Source: Antrodiella citrinella
Taxonomy: Eukaryota > Basidiomycota > Agaricomycetes > Polyporales > Steccherinaceae
Direction of reading: 5' to 3'
Length of the DNA: 64,000 bases
NCBI GenBank assembly: GCA_004802725.1
Contig: SGPM01000003.1
Coordinates: forward strand, 62,001-126,000
The notes under the pieces are model-generated. The model did no database searches and was not told where the DNA came from. It saw nothing but the letters and a program-made list of their open reading frames with translations. A program made the position numbers and the translations under genes. This document shows positions 9,233 to 20,041 of the stretch, in pieces. Within the stretch, counting starts at the first letter, position 1; every line of letters begins with the position of its first letter.

Positions 9233-12200
9233 TTATATCATTCCAGTATGGATAAGTAATACTTTCAATGTACCATCTTTACTGCAACTTGCTAGCTGCT
9301 TTACCCCACCTTTTGATCCTGGACGCCACGTCAACCGGTGGATTTGGTCGACGTGTGCTATGCTGGATGAGATAATGTTTGAATTCAAACCCTTCGGGTC
9401 ATGGTGAGATCTGCACATACCGAGCATCCAGTCTAAGGTCTTCTGTCCATTCTGCTAGGTTGGTTCGTGACCCAGAGAACACGAGGATCTCTCCATTCTC
9501 AAGTCCAACTGCCATTCGACGCCTGCAATGTATTGTCAGATTGACATATAGGGGAATGGGTCGGACTCTATAGCACAAACCTTGCGTCACTGTCTTCAGC
9601 GGAGAAGGCCACGGCTGTGGCAGCCTCCTGCAACTTGATGGTTGCGGCAGCTGTCCATTTTTGCGAGCCCAGGTTCTCCAAGGACCATATCTTTATCTGA
9701 AAAGCAATGCGTCAACGTCATGGGTCCAGACAGTCCAGAAGAACCGAACGAACACTCTTATCACGAGATGCAGTAGCAAAGATGTCGCCCTCGTGGGCCC
9801 AATCACAGTCCCAGATGATTCTAGCATGGGATTTGTCGGCGACAATTGGGTGATAGCCACCCTCTAAGGGATACTTGTTAGCACGGTGCAGTATGAGTAG
9901 GACAGAACCAGCTCACCGGCCGCTGCGCGCTTGAAGAGTCGCCAAGTACGATCTCTGGATACTGACAGTATATATTTGTCGTCTGGGCTGAAAGCGATTT
10001 TCGTGATGGTCAAGGTATGACCTGTCAAAGGCTCGCCGACAATTTGCCACTTTGTTGTGTCGTAGACTCGCACGACTGCATGATCTGCGGAGGTGGCTTT
10101 GCAGGCAGTCGCAACGAGTTGTTTATTATTCGAAGCAGCAAGTGCGATGGACTATGGATCAGATGAGAAACAGAACAGTCGAGTAAGTCTGACGCTCCTG
10201 CGACTTACCTCATATCCATGCCCGAAAACTTTTTCAATCTCAGGCCAAAGTGTGGCAACTGCCAATTCACCTTCGAAAGGGCGGCGATCCGAACGCTCTG
10301 ATTTAGGTAGTTCTTCCTGAGCAGCTAGGGGCGAAATTAGCGGGCGAAATTGAAGAGCACTGATCCTGCATACTTTCCACAGTAGCCTTGTTAGACAGAC
10401 CAAGTGGTGGGACTGTGGCAGCCCGAGGACGTTCACTCTGAAAAAAGGTGTTCGACAATCACTCTTGTCATGGATTATGTCAGTACGCACCTGATCCTGG
10501 GCTAAATCAGCGACATGCAAGGTTGCGATCGAAGTGACGAATTCCTTTGGAGCCTCAAAGACACGAGCAACCTTCTCATCTGCGATGCTGATGAAGCGAG
10601 TGGGAGTCAAGAACACCGCATCTATCAGGTCGTAACCGTGAACTTGAGGGCGAGAAAGTTCGGTCCATATTGAATTCGATGTGTCTAGTACTGGAACTGC
10701 ACCGTGAATGCGACTTGTTTGATCCAAGCTAGAAATGACCTTGAGTGAAAACCCGATTTTTGCGAGAAAATTATACTCACCTGGTGGAGATCAAGTATTC
10801 TCCGTTGTTGCTCCATGACACTCCTCTTACTGGACCGCTATGTCCAGTGACTGCTCCTATTTCCTCCCAATCTTCTATAGATTGCTGCGCCTCAAGCGTG
10901 GAGGGTCGTTGACGCCAGCGTCTCCAACCTCCATTCCATCCCCATGCAAGAACTTCCCGTCCACCGCGTCCCCACAGCCCTCCAACAAAGCCACCTAGTC
11001 TCTGTCCCCCAACATCACCAAATCGCTGCCTGTTAATCCAAAGTGATGTGGTGCCCTCTTTTGATGCGCTGATGACAGTAGAGGGAGACCATAGGATGAC
11101 AGACGAGTCGGTAGAAGTCGACAGCAGGGTTTGAGAATCATGAAAGCCCTCAGAAGATGGTCGCCAAGCTAAGGATGTCACTCCTGCTTCATGCCCTATC
11201 AATAGTGCATCGAATGTAACCGTGAATTGTTGCAACCTACACGTATGCATGTTCATGCAAGACAAAAATGTGGTGACTCAAACACGTACCCGTTATCTTT
11301 ATCCTTGATGGTAACGATATGTCGTTTCAGAGATATCTGCAGTCCACCCTCTTCAGCATCGGTCAAATCGCCCAACGAGTCCTCAAAAGCATCAAGAAGA
11401 TCGTCTCCCTCGACCGACGGTGACGTATTTGACTTTGTTCGTGGCTGGATGTTCCAGAGACGGATGGTCCCGTCTTGTGATCCAGATGCCAAAGTGAGGC
11501 AGTCTGACAGCGCATCTAGCGGCCGGAATGACAAACTTTTGACCCAGTCTTCGTGACCGGCAAGGACTGCAGCCTGTACAAACTGGACAACAAAAATCAG
11601 CGATGCTGACTGGACAAGATGGCACTCTCTTCACAAACATTGTCGTCAGAGCGCGTCCAGATCTGGACGCTTCGGTCGGTTATACCGATCGCCAAAATCA
11701 AAGCTAGAGGCTTTTCCATAAGACTCGATAGCTGAAACGAAAGAATGACCACCTTACTGCTGGAGTTTGGAAGAGTCGTAAGTTCGACTGCCAGTGGGTA
11801 TCTCGAGCCTAAGGACAAAGCACTCGCGGATTGTATGCCCTCTGACAATGAAATGAGTAATATTCTCATGAACAATGGTGAACACTTAATACCTTCGGTG
11901 AGATTCCATACTTTGACTTGTGAATCTGAGGCTCCAGACACGATGCAAGACTGATGCACGGCTAATGACGATATGGCGTTTTTGTGCGCAGAGATGGTAT
12001 TCAGACGCGTCCACTGTATGTAAAGTCGTGAGCTCTGGTCAGTCGCAGGTGTACAGTTCTACTAACCTTGTCGTCTGACTTCGTCCAATGACTGAGGAAC
12101 CCTTCGTCGTCAGCAGAGATGAAGCTACCATCCTGGAGGAAGCGTATTGCGGTGATGAGACCTTCGTGACCTGGTAGTGTCTGATACACGCCTCTATCTG

Positions 12201-12379
12201 TGGGATCCTACAGGATTTGTTTGAAAAATGTCATACTCATAGATAGATGGACACACCTCGACATCCCACAAAGCAACGTAAGTGGAAGAACCAAAAGCAA
12301 CCTGGGAGGAGCATATGGATGCTGCATAAGAATGCCTGTTCACGGCCGCCGAGGTGTAGGCTGTCGACGCAGATGCCAT
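9233..12379 (-). CDS. ELP2: Elongator subunit 2 (WD40 protein)
   Basis: Scaffold subunit of Elongator, which adds carboxymethyl-type modifications to wobble uridine of tRNAs. About 13 exons give roughly 800 residues holding two WD40 propellers. Seen: N-terminal 'SSQVAFGSSTYVALWDVE'; 'LPGHEGLITAIRFLQDGSFI'; 'SGASDSQVKVWNLT'; 'LASGSQDGTIRLWNIQ' followed by an acidic 'EGDDLLDAFEDSLGDL' linker; 'LLIGHEAGVTSLAWRP'; the Trp-rich 'GGFVGGLWGRGG' strand typical of ELP2; 'GHSGPVRGVSWSNNGEYLIS' with 'SLDQTSRIHG'; 'YDLIDAVFLTPTRFISIADE'; 'LTITKIAFSPDDKYILSVSRDRTWRLF'; and a final 'IHRLTWRP..' repeat ending 'LASCSKDGTLKV'. Start 'MASAST' at 12379. The extreme C-terminus after 'GTLKV' could be altered by an unseen intron. 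Confidence 0.93.
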
Positions 12380-12634
12380 TGTCTTTGCTAGCAGAAGTGC
12401 CCTTGTATACAGGTTATTGAAAAATGTACATTAGTACATGGTAGTCATTTGAGGCAAGGAGGTCACGGTAGAGCCAGTGGCTGAAGATGCATTTAGAGAT
12501 CTCTCAAAACGATCGAGATCATCATGTAGATCTCCCTGTTCGGGATCTTCCGAGCCTCCCCTCCTCATTCAACTCCATGATCCAGACGCCAACTGCACTT
12601 GAACGTTGGCGACATTGTGTTTACATTCGGTGGG

Positions 12635-13134
12635 ATGGGAATAGTGGGTCACGGTGTAGATGTTGTATCCATCTCCCGCATCGCCGCTCTAGTCAAACGA
12701 CAAACCTACGACCGTCTTGCCAAACGGATCCTCAGCCCAGCTGAATTACCTCAATGGCAGGCAATCTCCCCGGAAGAACATGCGCGGCGTACACGGTTTC
12801 TGGCAGTTAGGTATGTGCCCGAAGTCGTTGTTAACGTTTCAGTCAACTGACGACCATATAAGATGGAGTGTAAAGGAAGCAGTATACAAAGCATTGTATC
12901 CCGTGCGACAGCCCACATGGAAACAGTTCTCCTTCATCAACTCGGACAGTCCGAAGCCCATGTTGATCTACCACACCGCTGCCGATGAGTTGCAAAAGTA
13001 TTCTTTCCATGCGTCAGTCAGCCACGATGGCGACGTGGTTTTTGCTTCTGTCATAGTCGAGACTACTAGGTATGTCGTGATTGTTTCCCCTTCGCCCACC
13101 GATCCTGACCTTCAATAATCTCAGGGCCACTTGA
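12635..13134 (+). CDS. AcpS-type 4'-phosphopantetheinyl transferase
   Basis: Transfers 4'-phosphopantetheine from CoA to an acyl carrier protein; fungal homologues of this small class (Ppt2-like) act on mitochondrial ACP. Three exons give ~132 residues, the usual AcpS size. N-terminal 'MGIVGHGVDVVSISRI' fits the G-x-G-[IV]-D-[IV]-x-x-[IV]-x-R-[IV] signature with the metal-binding Asp; after an intron at ~12812-12864, 'RWSVKEAVYKAL' gives the second signature (W-[ST]-x-K-E-A-x-x-K-A). The C-terminus 'FHASVSHDGDVVFASVIVE' fits the closing strands. The last exon adds only two codons (stop 13132-13134). ATG 12635 is the first in the frame. No presequence is visible, so mitochondrial location is inferred from family, unless an upstream exon exists. 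Confidence 0.87.
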
Positions 13135-13480
13135 GTCTTGATGCTGCCGTTTATTACTGGAGCCTCAGACAATCTGCGCAAATTTATATTTACCTTGCAT
13201 CTCTTTGATTTAGACTAAGTGATCAGCACACATAACCATATATACAATGATTCTCAGTGTATGCCAACACCATCCGAATGCACAGTGTTCTATGTACGAC
13301 GTTGGCGATTCAAGAGCGAAAATATCCGTGGTCTGTCTCCGTATGGAGGTATGTTACTATGGATGGATGGAATAGTAGTAGCCGGCGCCTGCAGAGCGAA
13401 CGGCTATCACTGCAACTCCCACTACGCCAATTCTTCTTCGCCCATTCGTTTCGTTTCAGCCCAGGAATATCTTGTCAAGT
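13135..13480. other. Intergenic spacer, AcpS to FMC1
   Basis: 346 bp with no gene I can support. The first ~90 bp are A/T-rich (AATTTATATTTACC) and probably hold the AcpS 3' end; the rest is presumably the FMC1 promoter. Reading frames through it carry stops or odd composition. Confidence 0.4.
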
Positions 13481-13912
13481 ATGGCGACGGCGGCAAGACT
13501 CTCGTATTATCGGTCAATTGTTCGAGAAGTCAACAAATCAGTCAGTACTTTTTGCACCACTTGCTTCGAGGTCGTACTGAACAAACTCGTCAGTCTCCCG
13601 TGCCCCGTCCAAAACGGAATCTTGAGATTCTCAAATCCTATCGGAGCATTTTTGAAAGAAGCTGCAAAAGCAAGGACGAGCGGTCATTTGAGTATAGCAT
13701 GGGGAATCTGGTGTCGTTACTACGGTCAGCGCGTACACACCAGGTGAGTAGTTACGAAATATGCAGTGGTCTCGTGTACTCAATCACGTATGCAGGCCCT
13801 ACTGGAACGGTACAATCCACTACACGACCTGTCTACACAGGAAAGGATGAGGGCCACTGCACGTCGCGTTGGTCTGGATATGCCCTTAGAAGTTCGCTCC
13901 GGGAAGGAGTAA
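13481..13912 (+). CDS. FMC1: FMC1-like ATP synthase F1 assembly factor (LYR family)
   Basis: Three exons join cleanly to ~118 residues. The start carries an LYR-type motif in helix 1, 'RLSYYRSIVREVNKS' (here YYR), as in the mitochondrial LYRM family. The end matches FMC1 proteins: 'ALLERYNPLHDLSTQERM' then 'ATARRVGLDMPLEV'. FMC1 helps Atp12 assemble the F1 sector in the mitochondrial matrix. Introns: 'GTCAGT...CGTCAG' after Lys-Ser and 'GTGAGT...ATGCAG' after 'ARTHQ'. No clear cleavable presequence. The central ~50 residues are basic and little conserved. Call rests on the paired N- and C-terminal signatures. Confidence 0.8.
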
Positions 13913-14236
13913 ATGTCTCCAGTTGTCGCTCGCGAGTCAAGTACATCGTGCGACGTTATCCTGATTGTACGTGTCGCTGCGTACCATGAACGCAGTCTAT
14001 GGTCATCCATGACCCAGCACGCAGTAGTTGAGGCGCAGGAGGGGAAGCATGTACAAGCCGACGATGTCATTCGGACGAAGGTCACTATCATACACCTACA
14101 GCACCTGCGTATACCAACATCTATAACAGCGCTGCTTTTCATCAAGGTGAAGTTTTCGTCAACGCCACACTCTGTCAATGAGGATCGTGCGACGTAAGAA
14201 GCGGCAAGATGGTTTCTGAGATGAGGGTCTTGTGTC

Positions 14237-14710
14237 CTATTCCGCAGGTGCCTCCCTGTGAAGATCAGAAAAATAAGTATGCATGATATTCCTTGGGGAC
14301 AATGGAAAGGAAGACTTATAATATATAGGACGTTGTTACACCTTGAGCATCAGGTCAGTATGCGTATAGAGACCAAAACAGGATCGATTAGGCTCACCTA
14401 ATGAAAACTTCGCCCAGGGCACCGTTAGACTTTCCATCCTGGAACTCCTCAGTGTTCGCGAGCTACGATGTAGAATCAGCGAGGATAGATACGATTACGA
14501 GAAGGAGCAGAGACGTACTTGAAGGTTCATATATCCGTCGGTGCTGACCAGGAAGCCCTTGTACTCTAATCCCCATTTTAGTCGGACATACACCGGCTTG
14601 CCAGTCAATTCTTGCATGAAAGGCTTGGGATTTACAGGGTTGACCTATGTGATACCATTGTCAGTCAGTATATCCTCAATAGAGAGAGTATGTGAACGAA
14701 CCGCCGACAT
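14237..14710 (-). CDS. Small nuclear ribonucleoprotein SmF
   Basis: Member of the Sm heptamer that binds U1, U2, U4 and U5 snRNAs. Exon 1 codes only 'MSA' and a Val after the join; then '[19 protein letters not shown]', '[19 protein letters not shown]' (Sm1 motif with Gly and Asn) and '[13 protein letters not shown]' (Sm2 motif). About 88 residues. The C-terminus is unclear: splicing at 'TATAA|GTCTTCC' to 'CTTCACAG' leads into a long read-through, whereas the adjacent frame would give a short acidic end 'REAPAE' with stop at 14237, more like known SmF tails. The end reported assumes the latter. Divergent from the NC2-beta gene with only 151 bp between start codons. Confidence 0.88.
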
Positions 14711-14861
14711 GATGGTGGTGTTGAAGGGAACAAGCGCTGACACTGAAAGCGACGGAAGGATATATAAGACCGCCACTAGCGCATCCGTTACGGTAAATCG
14801 CCCGCCCACGTTCTCACCAAACGCCCCCTTCCTTATTCTTACGCTAGGCACACCAAATAAC
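14711..14861. promoter_or_regulatory. Compact bidirectional promoter, SmF / NC2-beta
   Basis: Only 151 bp separate the two start codons. It contains a clean TATATAAG box at 14761-14768 (+), 94 bp before the NC2-beta ATG and 51 bp from the SmF ATG, followed by a C-rich leader (CGCCCGCCCACG, CGCCCCCTTCC). The two genes probably share regulation. Confidence 0.55.
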
Positions 14862-15539
14862 ATGTCTGACCATGAAGGTCATGGAGGGGCTGCTCCTGGT
14901 ACCGACGACGATCTCTCATTGCCAAAGGCGACAGTTGCTAAAATGATTGCTGGTGAGTGTTGGTTCGTTGAGCAGCCGGCTTGCACTGCTCACGTGTATT
15001 TGCTTCGCATTGACCCTGTAGAGTTGCTGCCAAATGACGTCGCGTGCGCAAAGGAAACTCGAGACCTTGTTATTGAGTGCTGTGTAGGTGAAGAACTCAC
15101 GCTTTCATGTTAGTCTGGTCACCTTTTGACGCCGCTTTACGATACCAGAGTTCATCCACTTGATATCATCAGAAGCGAACGAAATTTGTGAACAGGAGTC
15201 GAAGAAGACAATCGCGCCGGAGCATATTATTGCAGCTCTCAAAGTAAGTACCGTCAACGTATGTTGGACTTTGGTTCTTATTGTTGTTTCATTGTTTAGC
15301 GGTTAGGGTTCGAGACGTTCACAGAGGAGGTGGAGGATGTGCTGAAAGACCACAAGCAACAAGTCAAAGTACGTCCCTGCCATCCGCTCTATTCCATGAC
15401 GATACTAAACGTTATGTAGGAACGCGAGAAGAAAGTCGGGAAGCTCGAGGCCTCAGGTCTTACCGAGGAGGAGCTCCTTAGACAGCAGGAAGAACTTTTC
15501 GCGGCAAGTAGAGCGAAGTTCCAGTCCACCCAACAGTGA
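14862..15539 (+). CDS. NC2-beta / DR1 transcriptional regulator (histone fold)
   Basis: Beta subunit of Negative Cofactor 2, which binds TBP on promoter DNA together with NC2-alpha and blocks or redistributes TBP. Five exons, ~146 residues. The histone fold is complete: 'SLPKATVAKMIAELLP' (helix 1), 'CAKETRDLVIECCVEFIHLIS' region (helix 2, split by introns), 'EANEICEQESKKTIAPEHII' and 'ALKRLGFETFTEEV' (helix 3 and C-helix). A charged helix 'KEREKKVGKLEASGLTEEEL' follows and ends in a Gln-rich tail. The stop lies just 54 bp from the convergent MAK32-like gene, so the 3' UTRs must overlap or be very short. Confidence 0.95.
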
Positions 15540-15593
15540 CATTTGTATCCATAGGCTCCCTTTTGTCTTCTTCTGGACGCTCAGACCGTACGA

Positions 15594-17080
15594 TTAACCT
15601 GTATAAGTAATTTTGGTCTAGTTTCAGAGTGCGTTGTAAATTATGAGTAATACCTCGTGCTGTAATCCTTTCTTTCAGTGCGCGTAGCCTGGTTTCAGCC
15701 AGCTCTCCATTCCACACCTCATTCCTATGCCCCTCTTCGTGACCGTGCAGTGAGAGACGTGGAAGGCCCTCCTGTTCGATCACAAACGAAGCAGACACAG
15801 TAGCATACACCGTGGCTAGTGGTAGAAACAAAAGGTGTGAATGGTCATCGTGCTTAATGACTGTCGAAGGACTCACCTTCAAAAGGATCGCCGTTAGTGA
15901 ACGATAGGCCAGCGGCGAGTCCACCCAGGAAAGCGTTTCCGGCACCTGATCCATCATATAATTGAGTAAGGGTGTCCGGTCTCGAACCTCTCAATACGAA
16001 CCTGTAACGTCGACAACTTTCTCAACGTCGGATGGCGTCCAATAGGCTTCCACCCATCGTCCCTGCTGCTCCTTACTTGCAACATATGCGCCCAAGTTTC
16101 CACTCCGAATGATGACAGTCCCATTACCGCAGGGACCCACACCATACTTCAAGAACTGCGCACATGCCTCTTCTACGGCAGCCGTCGTCACCACCGGCGG
16201 CATAGATAACAGCGACAGTGCTTCTTCAGCGTTTGGACTGTCGCAAAACAGGCTCAGTCAATATCAAGTTGAAGTCCTGCCTGAATATGTTGCCGAACCT
16301 GAGGATAGAAATTTCCGGCAGCACGTCTAATAGAGCGGGTAACTCTTCGGGTATGCATCTATCCTGGCTTTGCGAAATGCAAACAAAACGTGGTCAACTC
16401 CTGGTTCACTAGCACATTGCAGGGACATCCACGCACTGGTATTGGTTCATAGATAGCGACAGGTGCCCAACCCTGGGCGTCCTCAGCTACTTCAGACATG
16501 ATCACTTTGGCTCGAGAAGGAGAGCAGATGAAGTGCAATATGTTGGGATGTTCTAGCTTCGTGCCGTTCAGGTCTCGAGGTGTGATCCGCACCCGAGAAT
16601 TGAGATACTGAAAGCTTTATGACCACGTAAGGACCCGATGTTGATAGGGACTGAAGCACCCACCCTCTCGAGTCATTTCGGTACGTGTTGCGTGCCCTTG
16701 TAGTCTCACGAGATGTATCGTCGCGAAACAGCCACATGTCCTGACCATATGCTTCGAGTTGTCTCTGGATGTCATCAGGCCAGTCGTGGCCACGGTCCAC
16801 GATCATCCCGATCCTGTTGTCGGGAAGCCTTAACTCCACATCAGAGATGAAGTTGGCCTCAAAGACGGCATGGTGTACCATATGCGTGCACCTATACTGG
16901 CGTATGTACCACCTCCACCTATCTGTAAGGCCCAGTGAGCTATCAGCAATGAAGGCGTGTGTGATCACTGGCACTTGCCTGTGGATCTGAAGACCTTCGT
17001 GACACTACATGCTCTGGCACGTCTATGAAGGCAAACTCGTCGATTATAAACATCCCAAGCGACACAAACTGTCTGGCCAT
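15594..17080 (-). CDS. PfkB-family sugar kinase, MAK32-like
   Basis: Ribokinase-fold kinase of the fungal MAK32 branch, whose substrate is unknown; yeast Mak32 is needed for stability of the M1 killer double-stranded RNA. Start 'MARQFVSLGMFIIDEFAFID' matches the family's N-terminus; 'IGGGGTYA' is the conserved glycine turn, followed by 'IWLPDNRIGMIVDRGHDWP'; near the end 'VDVTGSGNAFLGGLAAGL' is the PfkB signature 2 (anion hole GxGN; the usual catalytic Asp position reads Asn, GSGN instead of GAGD). Roughly 390 residues, about eight exons. The first intron uses a GC donor ('CAG|GCAAGT ... TTACAG'). A last intron places the stop as 'ITARG*' at 15594; without it the frame would run into the NC2-beta gene. 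The GSGN change also occurs in MAK32-like proteins, so activity is uncertain. Confidence 0.82.
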
Positions 17081-17207
17081 GTCTGAGTACTACCTGTGAT
17101 TAGCAAGAGATGAAGGAAGCAGCTGAGCTAGCCACGTAGATGCTGATAACGCAGGTTAGGCGATCTTATCTCTGTTGTATTCTTACCACCACCATCGAAC
17201 GACCTGG

Positions 17208-18256
17208 ATGTGGCAGGTTCGCGTTGTGACATTCAAGTCTCAAGATGTGGACTCCTTCATGTCACAGGTGTGATGAACACTTGTGCTAAACCAGCGTATT
17301 CTCATCGTTCTATGTGATTAAGGATGCAATGGACACCCTCGACGCCGAGTCAGTAGCCCGACTGCAAAGATATTATAGGAAGGAGGACACGTTCCGTACG
17401 TTCGCCGTCTTCTCAAATGACTGCACACCTAACGGCACATCTTCCATATAACAGGTGGCCTTATTGGCAAACTACTACCCCGTGTTCTACTGAAGGAACG
17501 CGGAATTGCGCCTTCCCTCATGGCTTTTGGCGTAACTTCCGCCGGGAAACCGTACATGGCATGTCTGTCATTCGTCAGTCTCTGCATCCATTGATGAACC
17601 GGCCATCTGGGACCAGGATGTTCCGACGTTGGCTGAACCCATCGGTTATAACGTCACCCACGATAACGGTGTCATTGCGATGGCATACGCTAGCGGGGAC
17701 GATTTGCATTCGGATCCTCCGTCGTATAAGATAGGCGTGGACGTGATGAAAGCGAGTCTGCCCAAACGCCATACGTTCAAAGGCTTTGTGGAAGTGTTCA
17801 CGGAACAGGTGCGTGCATGGACCTTGATATCAGCACAGAATTGGCTCTCATAATGCCGTTGGGTAGCTTTCGGTGGAAGAACGTGAGATTCTCCTTGGAA
17901 ACCCTGCCGTTCCCGAGGCGAATGGTCTTAGACGTTTCTACCTCATATGGACCTTGAAAGAAGCCTATACCAAAGCTCTCGGGTTGGGACTCGGGTTTGA
18001 GTTCAAAAGGATCAGCTACGACGTACTCCATGATACCGTTCTGATAGATGGTGTCGCGCCGGACGGCTGGGAGTTCACTCGGTTTGAACTTACGCTTGAG
18101 GAAGACTCGTATGTGGGTGTCGCTGCTCGCTATTTTCCAGACAAAGTTTCACGAGGAGGACATGTTTTGCGCGCGGCGGAACAACCTAACGAATGGCTGA
18201 GGGTCATTGACGCCAAGAGTTTCCTGGAAAAGGCGGTAGACAAATTGAGGGTATAA
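17208..18256 (+). CDS. Sfp/Lys5-type 4'-phosphopantetheinyl transferase
   Basis: Activates carrier domains of alpha-aminoadipate reductase (lysine synthesis), polyketide and peptide synthetases and probably fatty acid synthase. About 290 residues in five exons. The first exon starts 'MWQVRVVTFKSQDVDSF'; then 'RYYRKEDTFRGLIGKLLPR', 'FGVTSAGKPYM' (P1-type), 'IGYNVTHDNGVIAMAY', 'YKIGVDVMK' (metal-binding Asp), and 'FYLIWTLKEAYTKALGLGLG' (W-x-x-K-E-A signature). The C-terminal ~75 residues are acidic-basic mixed and less conserved. The join after 'GKPYMA' (17556-17620) is uncertain; a 'GTCAGT...CCAG' intron keeps the frame. It starts 127 bp from the divergent MAK32-like gene. A second, unrelated-class enzyme (AcpS) lies 4.5 kb upstream. 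Confidence 0.9.
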
Positions 18257-18520
18257 ACATCTATTGCTGTGTGTATGGAAACGATGCCTAGACTCAGACT
18301 AAACTAGCGTAGTCTGCGTTGAATATTGGCAATAGAAGCACGCGCAAAACGCGTTAGAACGCGTCCGTCACGCCGTCGTAATTGTCGTTGTCACTCCGAC
18401 CCTCCAAACGCGCAGATTTACGTGAACCACCACGACCACAACCACACCCTCAACTCACCTTGCGACCACCTCAAACCTCTCGCACTCTGCGTCTTGAAAT
18501 CTCGAACAGACGTGAATACC

Positions 18521-20041
18521 ATGAACAAACGCACAGGAGGAGAAGGCATTTCTGGCCTCGGTGGTGGAATTGTGTCGGAGGCGTCTCGCAAATTGTACGT
18601 TTCTTCCATGACCACTGTGCTCTTGCACAGGATCTGAAAACCGTGTGTTCTTAGCTTGGAGATTGGGGAGGACTTATGTAGCAAAAGAAAACCGAATGAA
18701 GCCCTTCCATACCTCGACAAGGCCTTGAAGGCGGATCCGTATAATCTCGATGCTTACATTTCACTCGCGTTCCTTGCCCCGGACTTTGATGCGTCGGTTG
18801 AGGTGTTACTTAGAGCGGAGCAGAAAGGTACGCCAATGACGCCTTTCGTGTGTGGCTTCCCTACTCAAACGCAATCACGCGCAGGCCGAACCAAGCTCAT
18901 TGAGATCTGTGGACCAAGATGTTTCTCAGACGGCGGCGAACAAGTGGGCAAGTTCTGGAACTTGATCCACACGCGCCCATACATGCGGGTCCTGCAAGCA
19001 CTGGTCCGGATGTATGTCGAGAAGAAGAACTTCACCAAAGCAGCGTAAGTGCATACGCTCAGACGCGTCTCCGTCGAGCTTGGGCATCTAAACGGATCGT
19101 TTTTACGTATACCACCAGGGACACTTCCATAGAGATGCTGCGACTTTGTCCGCCAGACAACCTTGGCGCACGATACTGGCTGTCCACGATCCTCGTCAAA
19201 GCGAACCGGGCAAAAGATGCCCTGTATTTCTGCCAACTTTGGTACGACCCCAACAGCCCCGACATCCTCCCTCTGGGAGGATGCACCTTTGCGGAACCGT
19301 CCAAGGCCCAACTTTCGGGTCGAACGATGCAGCAGATTTCCAAGAGCTCTACTAAGGCCAGTTTCCTGTACGACGCAGCGTTGGCAGCGTTCAAGCTGTG
19401 GGGCGCTTGCGAACTGGCAAGCGAATATCTGCTGTTGGCCGTCAGGCTGAACCCCATCGTTCTGGTGAAAGTACTGGCGAAGGTGCAGCAGCAAAGTCAG
19501 TTTTCAAATCCCCTGACGGCGTCTGATTTCGTTTCGCTCACCGATCGCGCCTTTCACAGAGACACTCAACTCCGCGCCTCGTGAAATGAACGGAGCGGAG
19601 GACGCGAACGACTACTTGTGGCTGGGTCAGGATTTGTGGATGTCGCCGGAAGTGTGGAATTGGGCCAGCAACCAGAAGCTGGCCGTCAATGTGCTGCTGA
19701 AGCAGTGCGAGCGCCATGGATGTGGCAATCGCGAGAAAACGGTAGCCGAGTTCAAGCGCTGCGCCGGTTGCCACAAGGCGTGGTATTGCGGACAAGATTG
19801 TCAAAAGTTGGATTGGAAGGACCACAAGAAACGTAAGTGTTGTCATAAGAGCAGACAGAGGAGACAGAACGCCGAACTCACTCATGCGTGGAACGATGCA
19901 GCGTGCAAGGCGGACAAGAAGATCAAATTTCTTCGGACAGCAATGTTTGCTGGCCAGCCGGTGCCCGTTGACTCCCCCGTCATCGGTGCTTCGCTTGATT
20001 TCACGAGCGAAGGTTTGGTTTCGCAGCTATACAATGCTTGA
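18521..20041 (+). CDS. TPR and MYND zinc-finger protein
   Basis: About 455 residues, at least five exons. N-terminal TPR-like helices: 'LCSKRKPNEALPYLDKAL', 'ADPYNLDAYISLAFLAPDFD', later 'SIEMLRLCPPDNLGARYWLS' and 'ASEYLLLAVRLNPIVLVKVL'. Near residue 365 a MYND finger: Cys-x-x-x-x-Cys in 'QCERHGCGN', then 'RCAGCHKAWYCGQDCQK' and 'DWKDHKK' with a final Cys after an intron, i.e. the complete C-C-C-C-C-C-H-C set. The tail 'SLDFTSEGLVSQLYNA' is unassigned. MYND domains bind proline-rich peptides; TPR/MYND proteins of this kind are abundant and mostly uncharacterised in basidiomycetes. Start 18521 is the first ATG in frame; the 264-bp spacer from the PPTase gene is its promoter. Confidence 0.82.

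Noticed and set aside
13780..14178. Minus-strand 132-codon frame antisense to FMC1
   Set aside because: Lies over the conserved last FMC1 exon in antisense; likely a shadow, though it continues the SmF read-through frame.
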